Assembly: GCF_012847295.1 (NCBI RefSeq)
Contig: NZ_JABBDY010000001.1
Coordinates: 913,148 to 977,147, forward strand
DNA: 64,000 nucleotides
DNA from: Microbacterium sp. MF43
GTDB lineage: Bacteria; Actinomycetota; Actinomycetes; Actinomycetales; Microbacteriaceae
Reading direction: 5' to 3'
In this document: positions 43,889-53,690 of the stretch, piece by piece
Position numbering within the stretch: the stretch's first letter is position 1
Layout of the letters: each line of letters opens with the position of its first letter
The notes under the pieces: generated by a model
What the model was told of the DNA's origin: nothing
The model's database searches: none
Seen by the model: the letters and a program-made list of their open reading frames with translations, nothing else
Program-made: the position numbers and the translations under genes

Positions 43889-44272
43889 GTGACCGATCTG
43901 AACAGCCTCAAGTACACCGAAGAGCACGAGTGGATCGCCCTCGAGGGCGACGTCGCGACCGTCGGCATCACCGACTACGCCGCCGACAAGCTCGGCGACG
44001 TCGTCTTCGTCGAGCTGCCCGCCGTGGGCTCCGACGTCACCGCGGCCACGGTCGTCGGCGAGATCGAGTCGACCAAGTCGGTGGGCGAGCTCTACGCGCC
44101 GCTCACGGGTGAGGTCGTCGAGATCAACGAGGCGGCCGTCGACGACCCCTCGCTGGTCAACTCCGACCCGTTCGGCGACGGCTGGCTCGTCAAGCTCCGC
44201 GTCGAGGCGGGGGCGGTCGACGGCCTGCTCGACCGCGCGGCCTACGTCGCGCTCACCGGCGGCGACGAATGA
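43889..44272 (+). CDS. gcvH: Glycine cleavage system H protein
   Basis: The 127-residue lipoyl carrier has the lipoylation Lys in [17 protein letters not shown] and the usual [25 protein letters not shown] start. The GTG 43889 start follows AGGA and gives the family length; the frame is open for 11 codons upstream within the intergene. Its stop overlaps gcvP (ATGA). It shuttles the aminomethyl group between P and T proteins. Confidence 0.96.
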   Translation: MTDLNSLKYTEEHEWIALEGDVATVGITDYAADKLGDVVFVELPAVGSDVTAATVVGEIESTKSVGELYAPLTGEVVEINEAAVDDPSLVNSDPFGDGWLVKLRVEAGAVDGLLDRAAYVALTGGDE

Positions 44273-47160
44273 CGGGCGCTTTCGCGGCGCGGCACATCGG
44301 GACGGATGCCGCGGCACAGCGCGCGATGCTCGATGCCCTCGGCTACGACAGCGTCGATGCGCTCGTGCGCCGGGCGGTGCCGGCATCGATCCACGTCGCG
44401 CCCCGTGACACGAGCGACATCCCGCCCGCGGCCACCGAGGCCGAGGCGCTCGCCGAGCTTCGCGTGCTCGCGTCGCAGAACCGCACCGCCCGCCCGATGA
44501 TCGGCCTCGGCTACTACGACACCTTCACTCCGTCGGTCATCGCGCGCAACGTGCTCGAGAACCCCTCCTGGTACACCGCGTACACGCCGTACCAGCCCGA
44601 GATCTCGCAGGGGCGCCTCGAGGCGCTCATCAACTTCCAGACCATGGTCACCGACCTCACCGGGCTCGCGACCGCGAACGCGTCGATGCTCGACGAGGCG
44701 ACAGCGGTGGTCGAGGGAATGCTCGTGGCCCGTCGCGCCTCGAAGTCGGCATCGAACGTGTTCGTCGTCGACACCGATGCCCTGCCGCAGACCAAGGCGC
44801 TCCTCGCGCACCGGGCGGCCGCCGTCGGCATCGAGCTCGTGCAGCGCGACCTCGGGGGCGGCCAGACCCTCCCCGAGGAGCTGTTCGGCGTCTTCGTGCA
44901 GTACCCCGGCGCGACCGGGCGCGTATGGGACCCCTCGGGGGTCGTTGACGCGGCGCACGTCGCGGGCGGGCTCGTGGTCGTCGCCGCCGATCTCCTCGCG
45001 CTGACGCTCCTGCGGTCGCCGGGGTCGTTCGGTGCCGACGTCGCCGTCGGCACGACGCAGCGGTTCGGCGTGCCGCTCGGCTTCGGCGGTCCGCACGCCG
45101 GCTACATGGCCGTGCGCACCGGCCTGGAGCGGCAGCTGCCCGGCCGGCTCGTCGGGGTCTCGCAGGACGCCGCCGGTCACCCGGCGTACCGCCTCGCGCT
45201 CCAGACTCGCGAGCAGCACATCCGGCGCGAGAAGGCGACATCCAACATCTGCACCTCGCAGGTGCTGCTGGCCGTCATGGCGTCGATGTATGCGGTCTAC
45301 CACGGCCCGGACGGACTGCGGGCGATCGCGACGGAGGTCGCCAAGAAGGCCGAGGCGCTCGCCGGCGTGCTGCGCTCGTACGGCCTCACGCTGGCATCCG
45401 ACTCCTTCTTCGACACGCTCCGCGTGCGGGTGCCCGGATCGGCGCGGCGCGTCATCGAGCGAGCGCGCGAGCGCGGGTTCCAGCTGTTCTGGGCAGACGA
45501 CGCGTCGGTGGGGGTCTCAGTGGACGAGACCACGACCGCCGACGACCTGGCCGCGGTCGCGTGGGCCTTCGGCCTGCCGGAGGCCGAGTTCCTGGGCGCC
45601 GGTGAACAGGGGGAGCGCACGGTCCCGTTCGCCGACGCCGTCGCGCTGGCGGCAGTGCCGGCGTCGCTGCATCGCGTGGAGGAGTTCCTCACGCACCCGG
45701 TGTTCAACGCGCATCGGTCCGAGACGGCGATGATGCGCTACCTCAAGCAGCTGGCCGATCGCGACTATGCGCTCGACCGCGGCATGATCCCGCTCGGCTC
45801 GTGCACCATGAAGCTCAACGCCGCGACCGAGATGGCCGCGGTCTCGTGGCCGGAGTTCTCGCGCGTGCATCCGTTCGCCCCCGAGGCCGACGTGCACGGC
45901 TACCTCGCGATGATCGAGCAGCTCGAGGTGTGGCTCGCCGAGGTCACCGGCTACGACGCCGTCTCGCTGCAGCCGAACGCCGGCTCGCAGGGCGAGCTCG
46001 CGGGTCTGATGGCGATCCGCGGCTACCACCGTGCCAACGGCGACCTCGACCGCACGGTGTGCCTCATTCCGTCCTCGGCCCACGGCACCAACGCGGCCTC
46101 GGCGGTGCTGGCAGGCATGAAGGTCGTCGTCGTCGCGTGCGACGACCAGGGCAACGTCGATCTCGACGACCTGCGCGCCAAGATCGCGGCGCACGCCGAG
46201 GCACTCGCGGCGCTCATGATCACCTACCCCTCGACGCACGGGGTATACGAGCACGACGTGCTCGAGATCACCCAGGCGGTGCACGACGCGGGCGGGCAGG
46301 TGTACGTCGACGGCGCGAACCTCAACGCGCTCCTCGGCTACGCGCGCTTCGGCGACCTCGGCGGGGACGTCTCGCACCTGAACCTCCACAAGACGTTCGC
46401 CATCCCGCACGGCGGCGGGGGACCGGGCGTCGGCCCGGTCGCCGCCAAGGCGCACCTGGCGCCGTACCTGCCCTCGCATCCGCTGTCGCAGCGGCGCGAC
46501 CACCCGGGCGGCGTCTTCGACGGCGGGCCCATCTCCGCCGCCCCGAACGGGTCGGCGGGCATCCTGCCCATCTCATGGGCGTACGTGCGCATGATGGGCG
46601 CCGAGGGTCTGCGCGATGCGACGGCCGCCGCCGTGCTGGCGGCCAACTACATCGCGTTCCGCCTGCGCGAGCACTATCCGGTGCTCTACACGGGCGAGGA
46701 CGGCCTCGTGGCCCACGAGTGCATCCTCGACCTGCGCCCGCTGCGCGAGGCGACGGGGGTGACCGTGGACGACGTCGCGAAGCGCCTCATCGACTACGGC
46801 TTCCATGCCCCCACGATGTCGTTCCCGGTCGCCGGCACGCTCATGGTGGAGCCGACCGAGTCGGAGGACCTCGCCGAGATCGAACGGTTCATCGAGGCGA
46901 TGATCGCGATCAAGGCCGAGGCCGACGCCGTCGGTGCAGGGGAGTGGCCCGCCGGCGACAACCCGCTCGCGAACGCGCCGCACACCGCGGAGTCCGTCGT
47001 GGCGGGGGAGTGGACCCACCCCTACACGCGTGAGACCGCCGTCTATCCGGTGCACTCGCTCGTGCGCACCAAGTACTGGCCCCCGGTGCGTCGCATCGAT
47101 CAGGCGTACGGCGACCGCAACCTCGTGTGCGCGTGCCCGCCGATCGAGGCGTTCGCCTAG
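44269..47160 (+). CDS. gcvP: Glycine dehydrogenase (decarboxylating), P protein
   Basis: The 963-residue single-chain P protein decarboxylates glycine and loads the aminomethyl on GcvH. The PLP Lys lies in [17 protein letters not shown] in the C-terminal half; the N-terminal half carries [36 protein letters not shown]. It overlaps gcvH by four bases. A strong hairpin terminator ends the operon. Confidence 0.97.
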   Translation: MTGAFAARHIGTDAAAQRAMLDALGYDSVDALVRRAVPASIHVAPRDTSDIPPAATEAEALAELRVLASQNRTARPMIGLGYYDTFTPSVIARNVLENPSWYTAYTPYQPEISQGRLEALINFQTMVTDLTGLATANASMLDEATAVVEGMLVARRASKSASNVFVVDTDALPQTKALLAHRAAAVGIELVQRDLGGGQTLPEELFGVFVQYPGATGRVWDPSGVVDAAHVAGGLVVVAADLLALTLLRSPGSFGADVAVGTTQRFGVPLGFGGPHAGYMAVRTGLERQLPGRLVGVSQDAAGHPAYRLALQTREQHIRREKATSNICTSQVLLAVMASMYAVYHGPDGLRAIATEVAKKAEALAGVLRSYGLTLASDSFFDTLRVRVPGSARRVIERARERGFQLFWADDASVGVSVDETTTADDLAAVAWAFGLPEAEFLGAGEQGERTVPFADAVALAAVPASLHRVEEFLTHPVFNAHRSETAMMRYLKQLADRDYALDRGMIPLGSCTMKLNAATEMAAVSWPEFSRVHPFAPEADVHGYLAMIEQLEVWLAEVTGYDAVSLQPNAGSQGELAGLMAIRGYHRANGDLDRTVCLIPSSAHGTNAASAVLAGMKVVVVACDDQGNVDLDDLRAKIAAHAEALAALMITYPSTHGVYEHDVLEITQAVHDAGGQVYVDGANLNALLGYARFGDLGGDVSHLNLHKTFAIPHGGGGPGVGPVAAKAHLAPYLPSHPLSQRRDHPGGVFDGGPISAAPNGSAGILPISWAYVRMMGAEGLRDATAAAVLAANYIAFRLREHYPVLYTGEDGLVAHECILDLRPLREATGVTVDDVAKRLIDYGFHAPTMSFPVAGTLMVEPTESEDLAEIERFIEAMIAIKAEADAVGAGEWPAGDNPLANAPHTAESVVAGEWTHPYTRETAVYPVHSLVRTKYWPPVRRIDQAYGDRNLVCACPPIEAFA

Positions 47161-47171
47161 ACCGAGTGGAG

Positions 47172-47210
47172 GGGCGGATGCCTCGGCCGCCGCAGCCGAG
47201 GCATCCGCCC
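47172..47210. terminator. Bidirectional hairpin terminator
   Basis: GGGCGGATGCCTCGGC at 47172-47187 pairs perfectly with 47195-47210, a 16-base stem and seven-base loop. It lies between gcvP and the convergent CPBP protease gene. The decamer GGATGCCTCG is present on both strands. Confidence 0.85.
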
Positions 47211-47217
47211 CCGCTCG

Positions 47218-48081
47218 CTACGACGCGACCGTCGGCGACGGCGAGATCGTCGGGACGGGTGAGTTCGTCGGGGCGGGCACGGGACCGAACAGCCCTGGCC
47301 AGAGTGCGACGGCGAGGGGATATCCGATGAAGGCGACGATGTCGATGATCGTGTGCGCCACCACGAGCGGCATCACGCGGCCCCACCTCCGGTAGCACCA
47401 GCCGAAGACCACGCCCATCACGAGGTTCCCGATGATCGGACCGATGCCCTGATAGGCGTGATACGCGGCGCGCAGGGCGGCGGTGGTGAGGATGGTCGAC
47501 CACCACCCCCAGCCGAGCCGGCGAAGGCGATCGAAGAGGTATCCGATGAAGATGACCTCCTCGGTGAGCCCCGCGCGCAGGGCTGCCAAGAGGAGGAGGG
47601 GGACCGTCCACCACGCGGCATCGAGCGGGGATGCCTGGACCTGAACCGTGATGCCGAGCGCACGGCCGATCGCGTACAGCGCGAGACCCGGGACGCCGAT
47701 GGCGAGGGCCAGCAGGAGGCCACGCCCGACATCGCCGCCGAAGCGCGTGAAGTCCAGCCCGATGCGCCGCAGCGCATTGGTGCCGGGCTCCCACAGCAGG
47801 TAGACGACCAGGGCGACGAGCGCCAGCCCGAAGAACACCGACAGGAGGGTGTAGAGGACGTCCCAGAAGGGGGTGACGTCGAGCGGCGGGTTGAGCTGCG
47901 TCTGCTGATCGCCGATCGGCGTGGGGCGCAGGAGGGCCCGCACGAGTGACAGCACCGAGTACAGTGCCGCCTGCCCGACGGTCACCGCCAGGACGATCCA
48001 GATCTCCCACCGCAGGCGTACGCGGGTTGCATGATCTATGGGGGCGGTGTCGGGCAGATTCCCAGACGCGATTGCGTGCAC
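47218..48081 (-). CDS. CPBP-family intramembrane protease homologue
   Basis: The 287-residue protein has about eight hydrophobic segments. It shows the CPBP/Abi motifs EEVIFIGYL (motif 1, normally EExxxR: here the Arg is Ile), AAYHAYQG with the motif 2 His, and AHTIIDI (motif 3). Members are intramembrane glutamic proteases; the missing Arg makes activity uncertain. The C-terminus is a Ser/Pro/Thr tail. The start is GTG 48081, with no in-frame ATG nearby. Confidence 0.8.
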   Translation of the reverse strand: MHAIASGNLPDTAPIDHATRVRLRWEIWIVLAVTVGQAALYSVLSLVRALLRPTPIGDQQTQLNPPLDVTPFWDVLYTLLSVFFGLALVALVVYLLWEPGTNALRRIGLDFTRFGGDVGRGLLLALAIGVPGLALYAIGRALGITVQVQASPLDAAWWTVPLLLLAALRAGLTEEVIFIGYLFDRLRRLGWGWWSTILTTAALRAAYHAYQGIGPIIGNLVMGVVFGWCYRRWGRVMPLVVAHTIIDIVAFIGYPLAVALWPGLFGPVPAPTNSPVPTISPSPTVAS

Positions 48082-48145
48082 GTTGTCAGATTGTCACACA
48101 CGTGTCGCGTTGAGTTAAGGATATGTAACGGTTTGCTGTTCTGTT

Positions 48146-48174
48146 TTGCCTTGCTCGCACCGCGTGCTTAGTGT
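48146..48174 (+). promoter_or_regulatory. Promoter of the peptide ABC operon
   Basis: TTGCCT at 48146-48151 and TAGTGT at 48169-48174 are exactly 17 bases apart. This leaves a leader of about 55 bases that contains three GTGTCC repeats and ends in a strong AGGAGGAAA ribosome binding site. The region upstream is AT-rich for this genome. It drives the solute-binding lipoprotein gene. Confidence 0.65.
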
Positions 48175-48235
48175 GTCCGTGTCCGTGTCCAGAGCTGCCA
48201 CAGGCTGGGCACTCAACCCTTGCACAGGAGGAAAT

Positions 48236-50101
48236 GTGAAGATCGCGCGTCTTATGGCGGGCGTGGGGGTCGTGGCTGCGGGAGCACTCGTGCTTTCGGG
48301 TTGCGGCAACCCATACCAGTCTGAGGTCGTGGAGGGAACCGAGATCACCACCGCGTACAACTCGGGCTTTTTCCACTTCAACGACGACAGCTCGGCCGGA
48401 AACAACACGGCAAACGGCAACGTCAAGTACATGACGGACACCACGTTCGCGTACTACAACAACACGCCCGAGCTGGTGAAGAACACCGACTTCGGCTCGT
48501 ACGAGAAGACCAGCGATGACCCGCTGACCGTCAAGTACACCGTCACCGCCGACGCGGTCTGGTCGGACGGCGTGCCGATCGACGAGGCCGACATGCTCAT
48601 GCAGTGGGCGGCGATGTCGGGCAACGTCAACGAGGCGTTCTCGCCAGCGGCGACCACCGGCTACAACCTGGTCACCGAGACGCCCGAGACCGGCGAGAAG
48701 GAGATCACGTTCGTCTTCGACGAGCCGTACGTGGACTGGGAGCTCATCAACCCGCTCGGTGTCTCGGCACACGGCACCTACGCACTCGCCTTCCCGGACG
48801 AGTACTCGGACGTCCAGGCTGCGTACGACACGTGGAAGGAGTCGGGCGAGGAAGGCGACTTCACCAAGTACACCGACGCCGCCAAGAAGTTCGCGGAAGA
48901 CGCCAAGCAGAAGGTCATCGACGCCATCACCGAGGGTGACGAGGAAGTCCTCACGGCACTGGGCGACGCCTGGAGCAACGAGTACGGCTACACCACGCTG
49001 CCCGACAGCCCCGCCGCGGCGCTGACGAGCGGTCCGTACATCGTCGACGACATCGTCGAGGACCAGTACATCTCGATCTCCGCGAACCCGCTGTTCACGT
49101 GGGGCCCCTCGCCGAAGTTCGAGAAGATCACGATCCGCACGATCGCCGACTCGACCACCGCGCTCCAGGCTCTGGAGTCGGGCGAGCTCGACATCTGGTC
49201 GGGTCAGCCGACGGCGGACATCCTCCAGCTCGCCAACGAGATCGACACCGCGACCGTTCAGACCGGTGACCAGGCCTCGCACGAGCACGTCGACCTGACG
49301 GTCAACAACGGCGGTCCGTTCGACCCCGCGACCTACGGTGGCGACGAGGAGAAGGCTCTCAAGGTTCGCCAGGCGTTCCTGAAGACCATCCCGCGTCAGG
49401 AAATCGTCGACAAGATCATCAAGCCGCTCAACCCCGAGGCCGTCGTGCGCAACACGCACCTCGTCTCGATCGCCGACCCGGAGCGCTACCCGGTTCTGTC
49501 CGAGTCCAACGGCTCGGCTGACTACGCCGAGGTCGACATCGACGGCGCCAAGGCGCTGCTCGCCGAGGCCGGCGTGACCGGTCCGGTCGAGGTCGGCTTC
49601 TGGTACCCCGAGGGCAACGTCCGTCGTGGCCAGGAGTTCGAGCTGATCTCCGCTTCGGCTGCGCTGGCCGGCTTCGAGCTGGTCGACGAGAGCGAGCCGG
49701 ACTGGGTCTTCACCGACCCGGCTCAGGCGCCGATCAACCCGCACGACGCGACGCTGTTCGCGTGGTCGCAGACGAGCCTCGCCGTCGGTGGCTCGGACCA
49801 GATCTACGCGTGCTACGACGACCCGTCGGCTAAGGGCGGCAACTACAACGGCTACTGCGACGAGGAGGTCACCGACGCGCTGAAGACGCTGAACGTGACG
49901 TCGGACTTCGACGAGCAGACCGGTCTGCTGGAGACCGCTGAGGCGGGCATCTGGGCCGACGCCGTGTCGATCCCGATCTTCCAGTTCCCCGGCCTGACGG
50001 TGAACAGCGACAAGGTCACCGAGGTCAAGGCGATGCCGCTGAGCCCGGACTACTTCTGGAACTTCTGGGAGTGGACCCCGGCTGACGCCAGCGCGGAGTA
50101 A
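48236..50101 (+). CDS. Peptide ABC transporter substrate-binding lipoprotein (family 5)
   Basis: The 621-residue protein has a signal peptide and lipobox LVLSGC (Cys at residue 22). The family 5 segments WSDGVPIDEADMLMQW and KVRQAFLKTIPRQEIVDKI follow. It binds oligopeptides outside the membrane. GTG 48236 is forced because the overlapping ATG 48234 is followed by a stop. The gene uses mostly optimal codons, a strong ribosome binding site and a TAA stop, unlike most neighbours, consistent with high expression. Confidence 0.92.
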   Translation: MKIARLMAGVGVVAAGALVLSGCGNPYQSEVVEGTEITTAYNSGFFHFNDDSSAGNNTANGNVKYMTDTTFAYYNNTPELVKNTDFGSYEKTSDDPLTVKYTVTADAVWSDGVPIDEADMLMQWAAMSGNVNEAFSPAATTGYNLVTETPETGEKEITFVFDEPYVDWELINPLGVSAHGTYALAFPDEYSDVQAAYDTWKESGEEGDFTKYTDAAKKFAEDAKQKVIDAITEGDEEVLTALGDAWSNEYGYTTLPDSPAAALTSGPYIVDDIVEDQYISISANPLFTWGPSPKFEKITIRTIADSTTALQALESGELDIWSGQPTADILQLANEIDTATVQTGDQASHEHVDLTVNNGGPFDPATYGGDEEKALKVRQAFLKTIPRQEIVDKIIKPLNPEAVVRNTHLVSIADPERYPVLSESNGSADYAEVDIDGAKALLAEAGVTGPVEVGFWYPEGNVRRGQEFELISASAALAGFELVDESEPDWVFTDPAQAPINPHDATLFAWSQTSLAVGGSDQIYACYDDPSAKGGNYNGYCDEEVTDALKTLNVTSDFDEQTGLLETAEAGIWADAVSIPIFQFPGLTVNSDKVTEVKAMPLSPDYFWNFWEWTPADASAE

Positions 50102-50111
50102 CCCGTGCCAT

Positions 50112-50143
50112 GCCCGGGTGGACGTCTCATCGTCCACCCGGGC
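50112..50143 (+). terminator. Hairpin after the binding-protein gene
   Basis: GCCCGGGTGGACG at 50112-50124 pairs perfectly with 50131-50143, a 13-base stem with a six-base loop, 11 bases after the TAA. It is likely a partial terminator or a 3' stabilising hairpin that raises binding-protein mRNA over permease mRNA. Confidence 0.7.
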
Positions 50144-50157
50144 AGACATCGAACCAA

Positions 50158-50192
50158 CTGTGGGTGCCGAGGCGAACCCTTGGCACCCACAG
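50158..50192 (+). terminator. Second hairpin, tandem to the first
   Basis: CTGTGGGTGCC at 50158-50168 pairs perfectly with 50182-50192 around a 13-base loop. The tandem arrangement with the preceding hairpin separates the binding-protein gene from its permease genes. Confidence 0.6.
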
Positions 50193-50325
50193 TCATGTCC
50201 CCCCGGGGCTGAGCAGCGCACACAGGTGCCGCTCAGTCCCCCTCGTAGTAGTTTTGGGGCGCCGCACCGGCGCCCCGGAGCGGACGTAAAATCATGACCT
50301 CAGCCCCATATCCGAGAGGGCTTCC

Positions 50326-51861
50326 GTGCTGACCTTCATCCTGCGACGCCTGGGCGCCATCGCCCTCGTCCTCCTCGTCGCCTCCTTCATCGTCTACACC
50401 CTGACGGCGATCTCGACAGATCCGCTGGCCGACCTCAAGGCCAGCAACTCGCCGAACCGCCAGGAGATGATCGACAACCGCATCGAGTTGCTCCGACTCG
50501 ATCTCCACCCCGTCATCCGCTACTTCACGTGGCTCGGCGGTGCGGCCAAGTGCTTCATCGGGCAGTGCGATCTCGGGATCGCCTTCACGCGAAGCAACCA
50601 GCCGGTCACCGAAGCCGTCGCGACAGCTGCATCATCGACGATCCAGCTTGTGACCGCCGCGACCATCGTGGCGATCATCTTCGGTCTCACGATCGGCATC
50701 CTGACCGCACTGCGCCAGTACAGCGGCTTCGACTACTCGGTCACCTTCCTGACCTTCATCGTCTACTCGCTTCCGATCTTCTGGATCGCGGTGCTTCTCA
50801 AGGAGTACGGCGCGATCCGCTTCAACGAGTTCCTCGCTGACCCGGTCGTGACGATCCAGGCGATCCTCATCACGGGACTGATCGCCGGTCTGCTGTTCAT
50901 GGCGATCATCGGCGGCGCGTGGAAGAAGCGCCTCATCACGTTCGCATCCGCGTTCGTCGCGGCCGGCGGACTGCTGGCGCTCCTCGGGTTCACCGGCTGG
51001 TTCACCACTCCGACGATCGGCATCGTCGGAGTGATCATCACCGGAATCGGCGCCGCCGTCGGCGTGACGGCGCTGTCCACGGGACTGGCGAACCGCCGCA
51101 CACTGTACGCGTCGCTGATCACCGTGGGTGTCTGGGCGGCGCTGTACTTCCCGCTCCAGTACCTGTTCTTCTACGTCCCCACCGGCTGGATGCTGGTCCT
51201 GCTCGGCATCGTCGCGATCGCGATCGGCATCGGCGTCGGTCTTCTCGTCGGAGGCGACGGCAAGAAGGAGGCGGCGCGCACGGCGGCGATCGTCAGCTTC
51301 ATCACGTTCTTCGTGATCGTCGTCGACCGCGTGATGCTGGTGTACCCCGACTATGTCGACCGCATCCCCCAGAGCGGCGTGATCGCCACGATCGGCTCGA
51401 AGACCCCGGGTCTCGAAGGCGACATGTGGTTCCAGATCCTCGACGGCTTCGCGCACCTCGTGCTTCCGACGATCGCCCTCGCGCTCGTCTCGATCGCCGC
51501 ATACACCCGTTACTCGCGCTCGAGCCTGCTCGAGGTGATGAACCAGGACTACGTTCGCACCGCGCGAGCCAAGGGCCTCACCGAGCGCACGGTCGTCATG
51601 CGGCATGCGATGCGCAACGCCCTCATCCCGATCGCCACGATCATCGCGTTCGACATCGGCGCCCTCATCGGCGGCGCCGTCATCACCGAGACGATCTTCG
51701 CGTGGAAGGGCATGGGCGCGCTGTTCGTCGACGGCCTCAACCACGGCGACGTCAACCTCGTCATGGGCTTCTTCGTCGTGACGGGTGTCCTCGCCGTGAT
51801 CTTCAACCTCATCGCGGACCTGCTGTACTCCGCGCTCGACCCCAGGATCCGGGTGAGCTGA
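50326..51861 (+). CDS. Peptide ABC transporter permease, DppB type, with large membrane insert
   Basis: The 511-residue protein is much longer than the usual 310-340. The N-terminal MLTFILRRLGAIALVLL, the middle YSLPIFWIAVLLKEYG and the C-terminal EAA loop (EVMNQDYVRTARAKGLTERTVVMRHAMRNALIPI) are standard DppB. Between them, about residues 170-350 form an insertion with six or so additional hydrophobic segments and a short cytoplasmic loop (GGDGKKEAAR). Pairing with DppC and a fused ATPase suggests it is functional. The start is GTG. Confidence 0.92.
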   Translation: MLTFILRRLGAIALVLLVASFIVYTLTAISTDPLADLKASNSPNRQEMIDNRIELLRLDLHPVIRYFTWLGGAAKCFIGQCDLGIAFTRSNQPVTEAVATAASSTIQLVTAATIVAIIFGLTIGILTALRQYSGFDYSVTFLTFIVYSLPIFWIAVLLKEYGAIRFNEFLADPVVTIQAILITGLIAGLLFMAIIGGAWKKRLITFASAFVAAGGLLALLGFTGWFTTPTIGIVGVIITGIGAAVGVTALSTGLANRRTLYASLITVGVWAALYFPLQYLFFYVPTGWMLVLLGIVAIAIGIGVGLLVGGDGKKEAARTAAIVSFITFFVIVVDRVMLVYPDYVDRIPQSGVIATIGSKTPGLEGDMWFQILDGFAHLVLPTIALALVSIAAYTRYSRSSLLEVMNQDYVRTARAKGLTERTVVMRHAMRNALIPIATIIAFDIGALIGGAVITETIFAWKGMGALFVDGLNHGDVNLVMGFFVVTGVLAVIFNLIADLLYSALDPRIRVS

Positions 51862-51862
51862 C

Positions 51863-53071
51863 ATGGTTACTACGATTCCCACCGACGCACCGCAGGATCG
51901 CGGCAGCGAGCAGTCGATCGAGCAGAAGGCCGTCGCCGGACTGAGCCAGGGCGCGCTCGTGCGCCGTCGGTTCTTCCGTCACGCCGGCGCCATGGTGGCA
52001 CTGGTCGTCCTGGTCCTCGTCATCATCCTGGCGTTCACCTCGGTCGGCACCGTCATCGGCGGCACGGGCAAACTCCAGCCCGCCGGCGACGGATCCCTGT
52101 CGATCAACGGCTTCCGCATCCCCGGATGGTGGCCCCTGGACTGGTACACCAGCTATCCGATCGTCAACGGCGGCCAGCCCACCCTGACGTGGTTCCCGTT
52201 CAGCATGGGGGAGCACCCCTTCGGCCAGGACACGCTCGGCAAGGACGTCTTCGCTCAGGTGATGCGCGGCACGCAGCAGTCCATCACGGTCATGTTCCTC
52301 GTCGGCGTCGTGTCGCTCGTCCTCGGCGTGCTCTTCGGCGCACTGTCGGGCTACTTCCGCGGCTGGGTCGACTCGCTGATCATGCGCTTCACTGACGTGA
52401 TCATCATCATCCCGATCATCGTGATCGGCTCGATCATCGGAAACATCCTCGGCGGAAGCAGTGCCGTGGTGTTCGGCATCTTCCTCGGAATCCTGAGCTG
52501 GACGGGCCTCGCACGCCTCGTGCGAGGAGACTTCCTCGCCCTGCGCGAGCGCGAGTTCGTCGACGCCGCCCGTGTGGCCGGCGCCAGCAACGGCCGGATC
52601 ATCTTCCGCCACATCCTGCCCAATGCCGTCGGCATCATCATCGTCAACACGACACTGCTCATGAGCGCAGCCGTGCTGACGGAGGCGGCGCTGAGCTTCA
52701 TCGGGTTCGGCATCACGGCCCCCGATGTCTCGCTCGGCCAGATCATCAGTGAGTACCGCGAAGCATTCCGCACGCGGCCGTGGCTGTTCTGGTGGCCGGG
52801 CCTGTTCATCGTGATCCTCGCCCTGTGCATCAACTTCATCGGCGACGGCCTGCGTGACGCCTTCGACCCCCGCCAGCAGGCGAAGGTCAGCGCGCGCAAG
52901 GCCAACCGCGCGGTGGCGGCGATCCCGTCGGTGCAGGCCGTGCAGATGGTCGAAGCGCCGACGTCCAGTGACGACGAGCGCTACATGGACGAGTTCGGCG
53001 GCGGCTCGCTGCCCGAGCCCGATGCCGTGAACAAGCGCCGCTTCGGACGCCGGAAGGGCGATCAGTCGTGA
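51863..53071 (+). CDS. Peptide ABC transporter permease, DppC type
   Basis: The 402-residue protein has an N-terminal cytoplasmic segment, a first helix (MVALVVLVLVIILAFTS), and an extracytoplasmic loop with the sequence HPFGQDTLGKDVFAQVMRGT typical of DppC. The EAA loop (REREFVDAARVAGASNGRIIFRHILPN) follows. A C-terminal soluble tail of about 65 residues is present. It begins one base after the DppB stop and ends overlapping a convergent PH-domain gene. Confidence 0.93.
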   Translation: MVTTIPTDAPQDRGSEQSIEQKAVAGLSQGALVRRRFFRHAGAMVALVVLVLVIILAFTSVGTVIGGTGKLQPAGDGSLSINGFRIPGWWPLDWYTSYPIVNGGQPTLTWFPFSMGEHPFGQDTLGKDVFAQVMRGTQQSITVMFLVGVVSLVLGVLFGALSGYFRGWVDSLIMRFTDVIIIIPIIVIGSIIGNILGGSSAVVFGIFLGILSWTGLARLVRGDFLALREREFVDAARVAGASNGRIIFRHILPNAVGIIIVNTTLLMSAAVLTEAALSFIGFGITAPDVSLGQIISEYREAFRTRPWLFWWPGLFIVILALCINFIGDGLRDAFDPRQQAKVSARKANRAVAAIPSVQAVQMVEAPTSSDDERYMDEFGGGSLPEPDAVNKRRFGRRKGDQS

Positions 53072-53661
53072 GGCAGCGCGAGGCTCAGCACCGCGGCCGC
53101 CAGCAGGACCGCGGTCACGCCGATCACCGGGATGTTGAGGGTCGTCACCGTGCCACCGCTCGCGGCGGAGCCGCCCTCGCGTCGGTACTGCTCGAGGGTG
53201 CGCCGGACCAGCGCGGTGGCATCGCCGCTGGCGGTGCCCATCGCGTCGGCGGGACGACGGTAGTCGCCCTCGCCGGGCGTGCCGGCAACCTCCTCTCGGC
53301 GCGTCGAGAGCGCCTGGCGCGCGCTCGGCGCGGGCGCGGCCCATGCGCGGATGCGACGGCCGTCGGCCGTCTCGACCGTGAGGGCGTAGCGCGAGTCGAC
53401 CTCGGCCACGTCGCCCCACGGCACTCGGTGGGTGCGGAACACGTTGCCGATCTCGATGAATCCTTCGTTGACGAGGACGTACGGGCGGATGTACAGGAGC
53501 CACGCCAGCCACGCGACGAGGACGATCGGCCACGCCCACGCGATGAGGCTGGGCACTCCATCCGTGAGGGCGATGTAGACGAGTCCGACCGCGCAGACGC
53601 CGATCGCCACCCAGGCGAGGATCTGGCCGCCGCGCGGACGAAAAGTGACCGGTTCGGGCAT
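53062..53661 (-). CDS. Bacterial PH-domain membrane protein (antisense within the ABC locus)
   Basis: The 199-residue protein has two N-terminal helices (about residues 14-34 and 38-58), a bacterial PH-like segment (RPYVLVNEGFIEIGNVFRTHRVPWGDVAEVDSRYALTVET) and one C-terminal helix (residues about 175-195). It lies on the opposite strand between the permease and ATPase genes of the peptide transporter, overlapping the DppC gene by ten bases. No functional link is apparent. Similar PH proteins are common and uncharacterised in Actinobacteria. Confidence 0.78.
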   Translation of the reverse strand: MPEPVTFRPRGGQILAWVAIGVCAVGLVYIALTDGVPSLIAWAWPIVLVAWLAWLLYIRPYVLVNEGFIEIGNVFRTHRVPWGDVAEVDSRYALTVETADGRRIRAWAAPAPSARQALSTRREEVAGTPGEGDYRRPADAMGTASGDATALVRRTLEQYRREGGSAASGGTVTTLNIPVIGVTAVLLAAAVLSLALPHD

Positions 53662-53690
53662 GCGCCCATCCTGACACGGGAGGCGAACCG

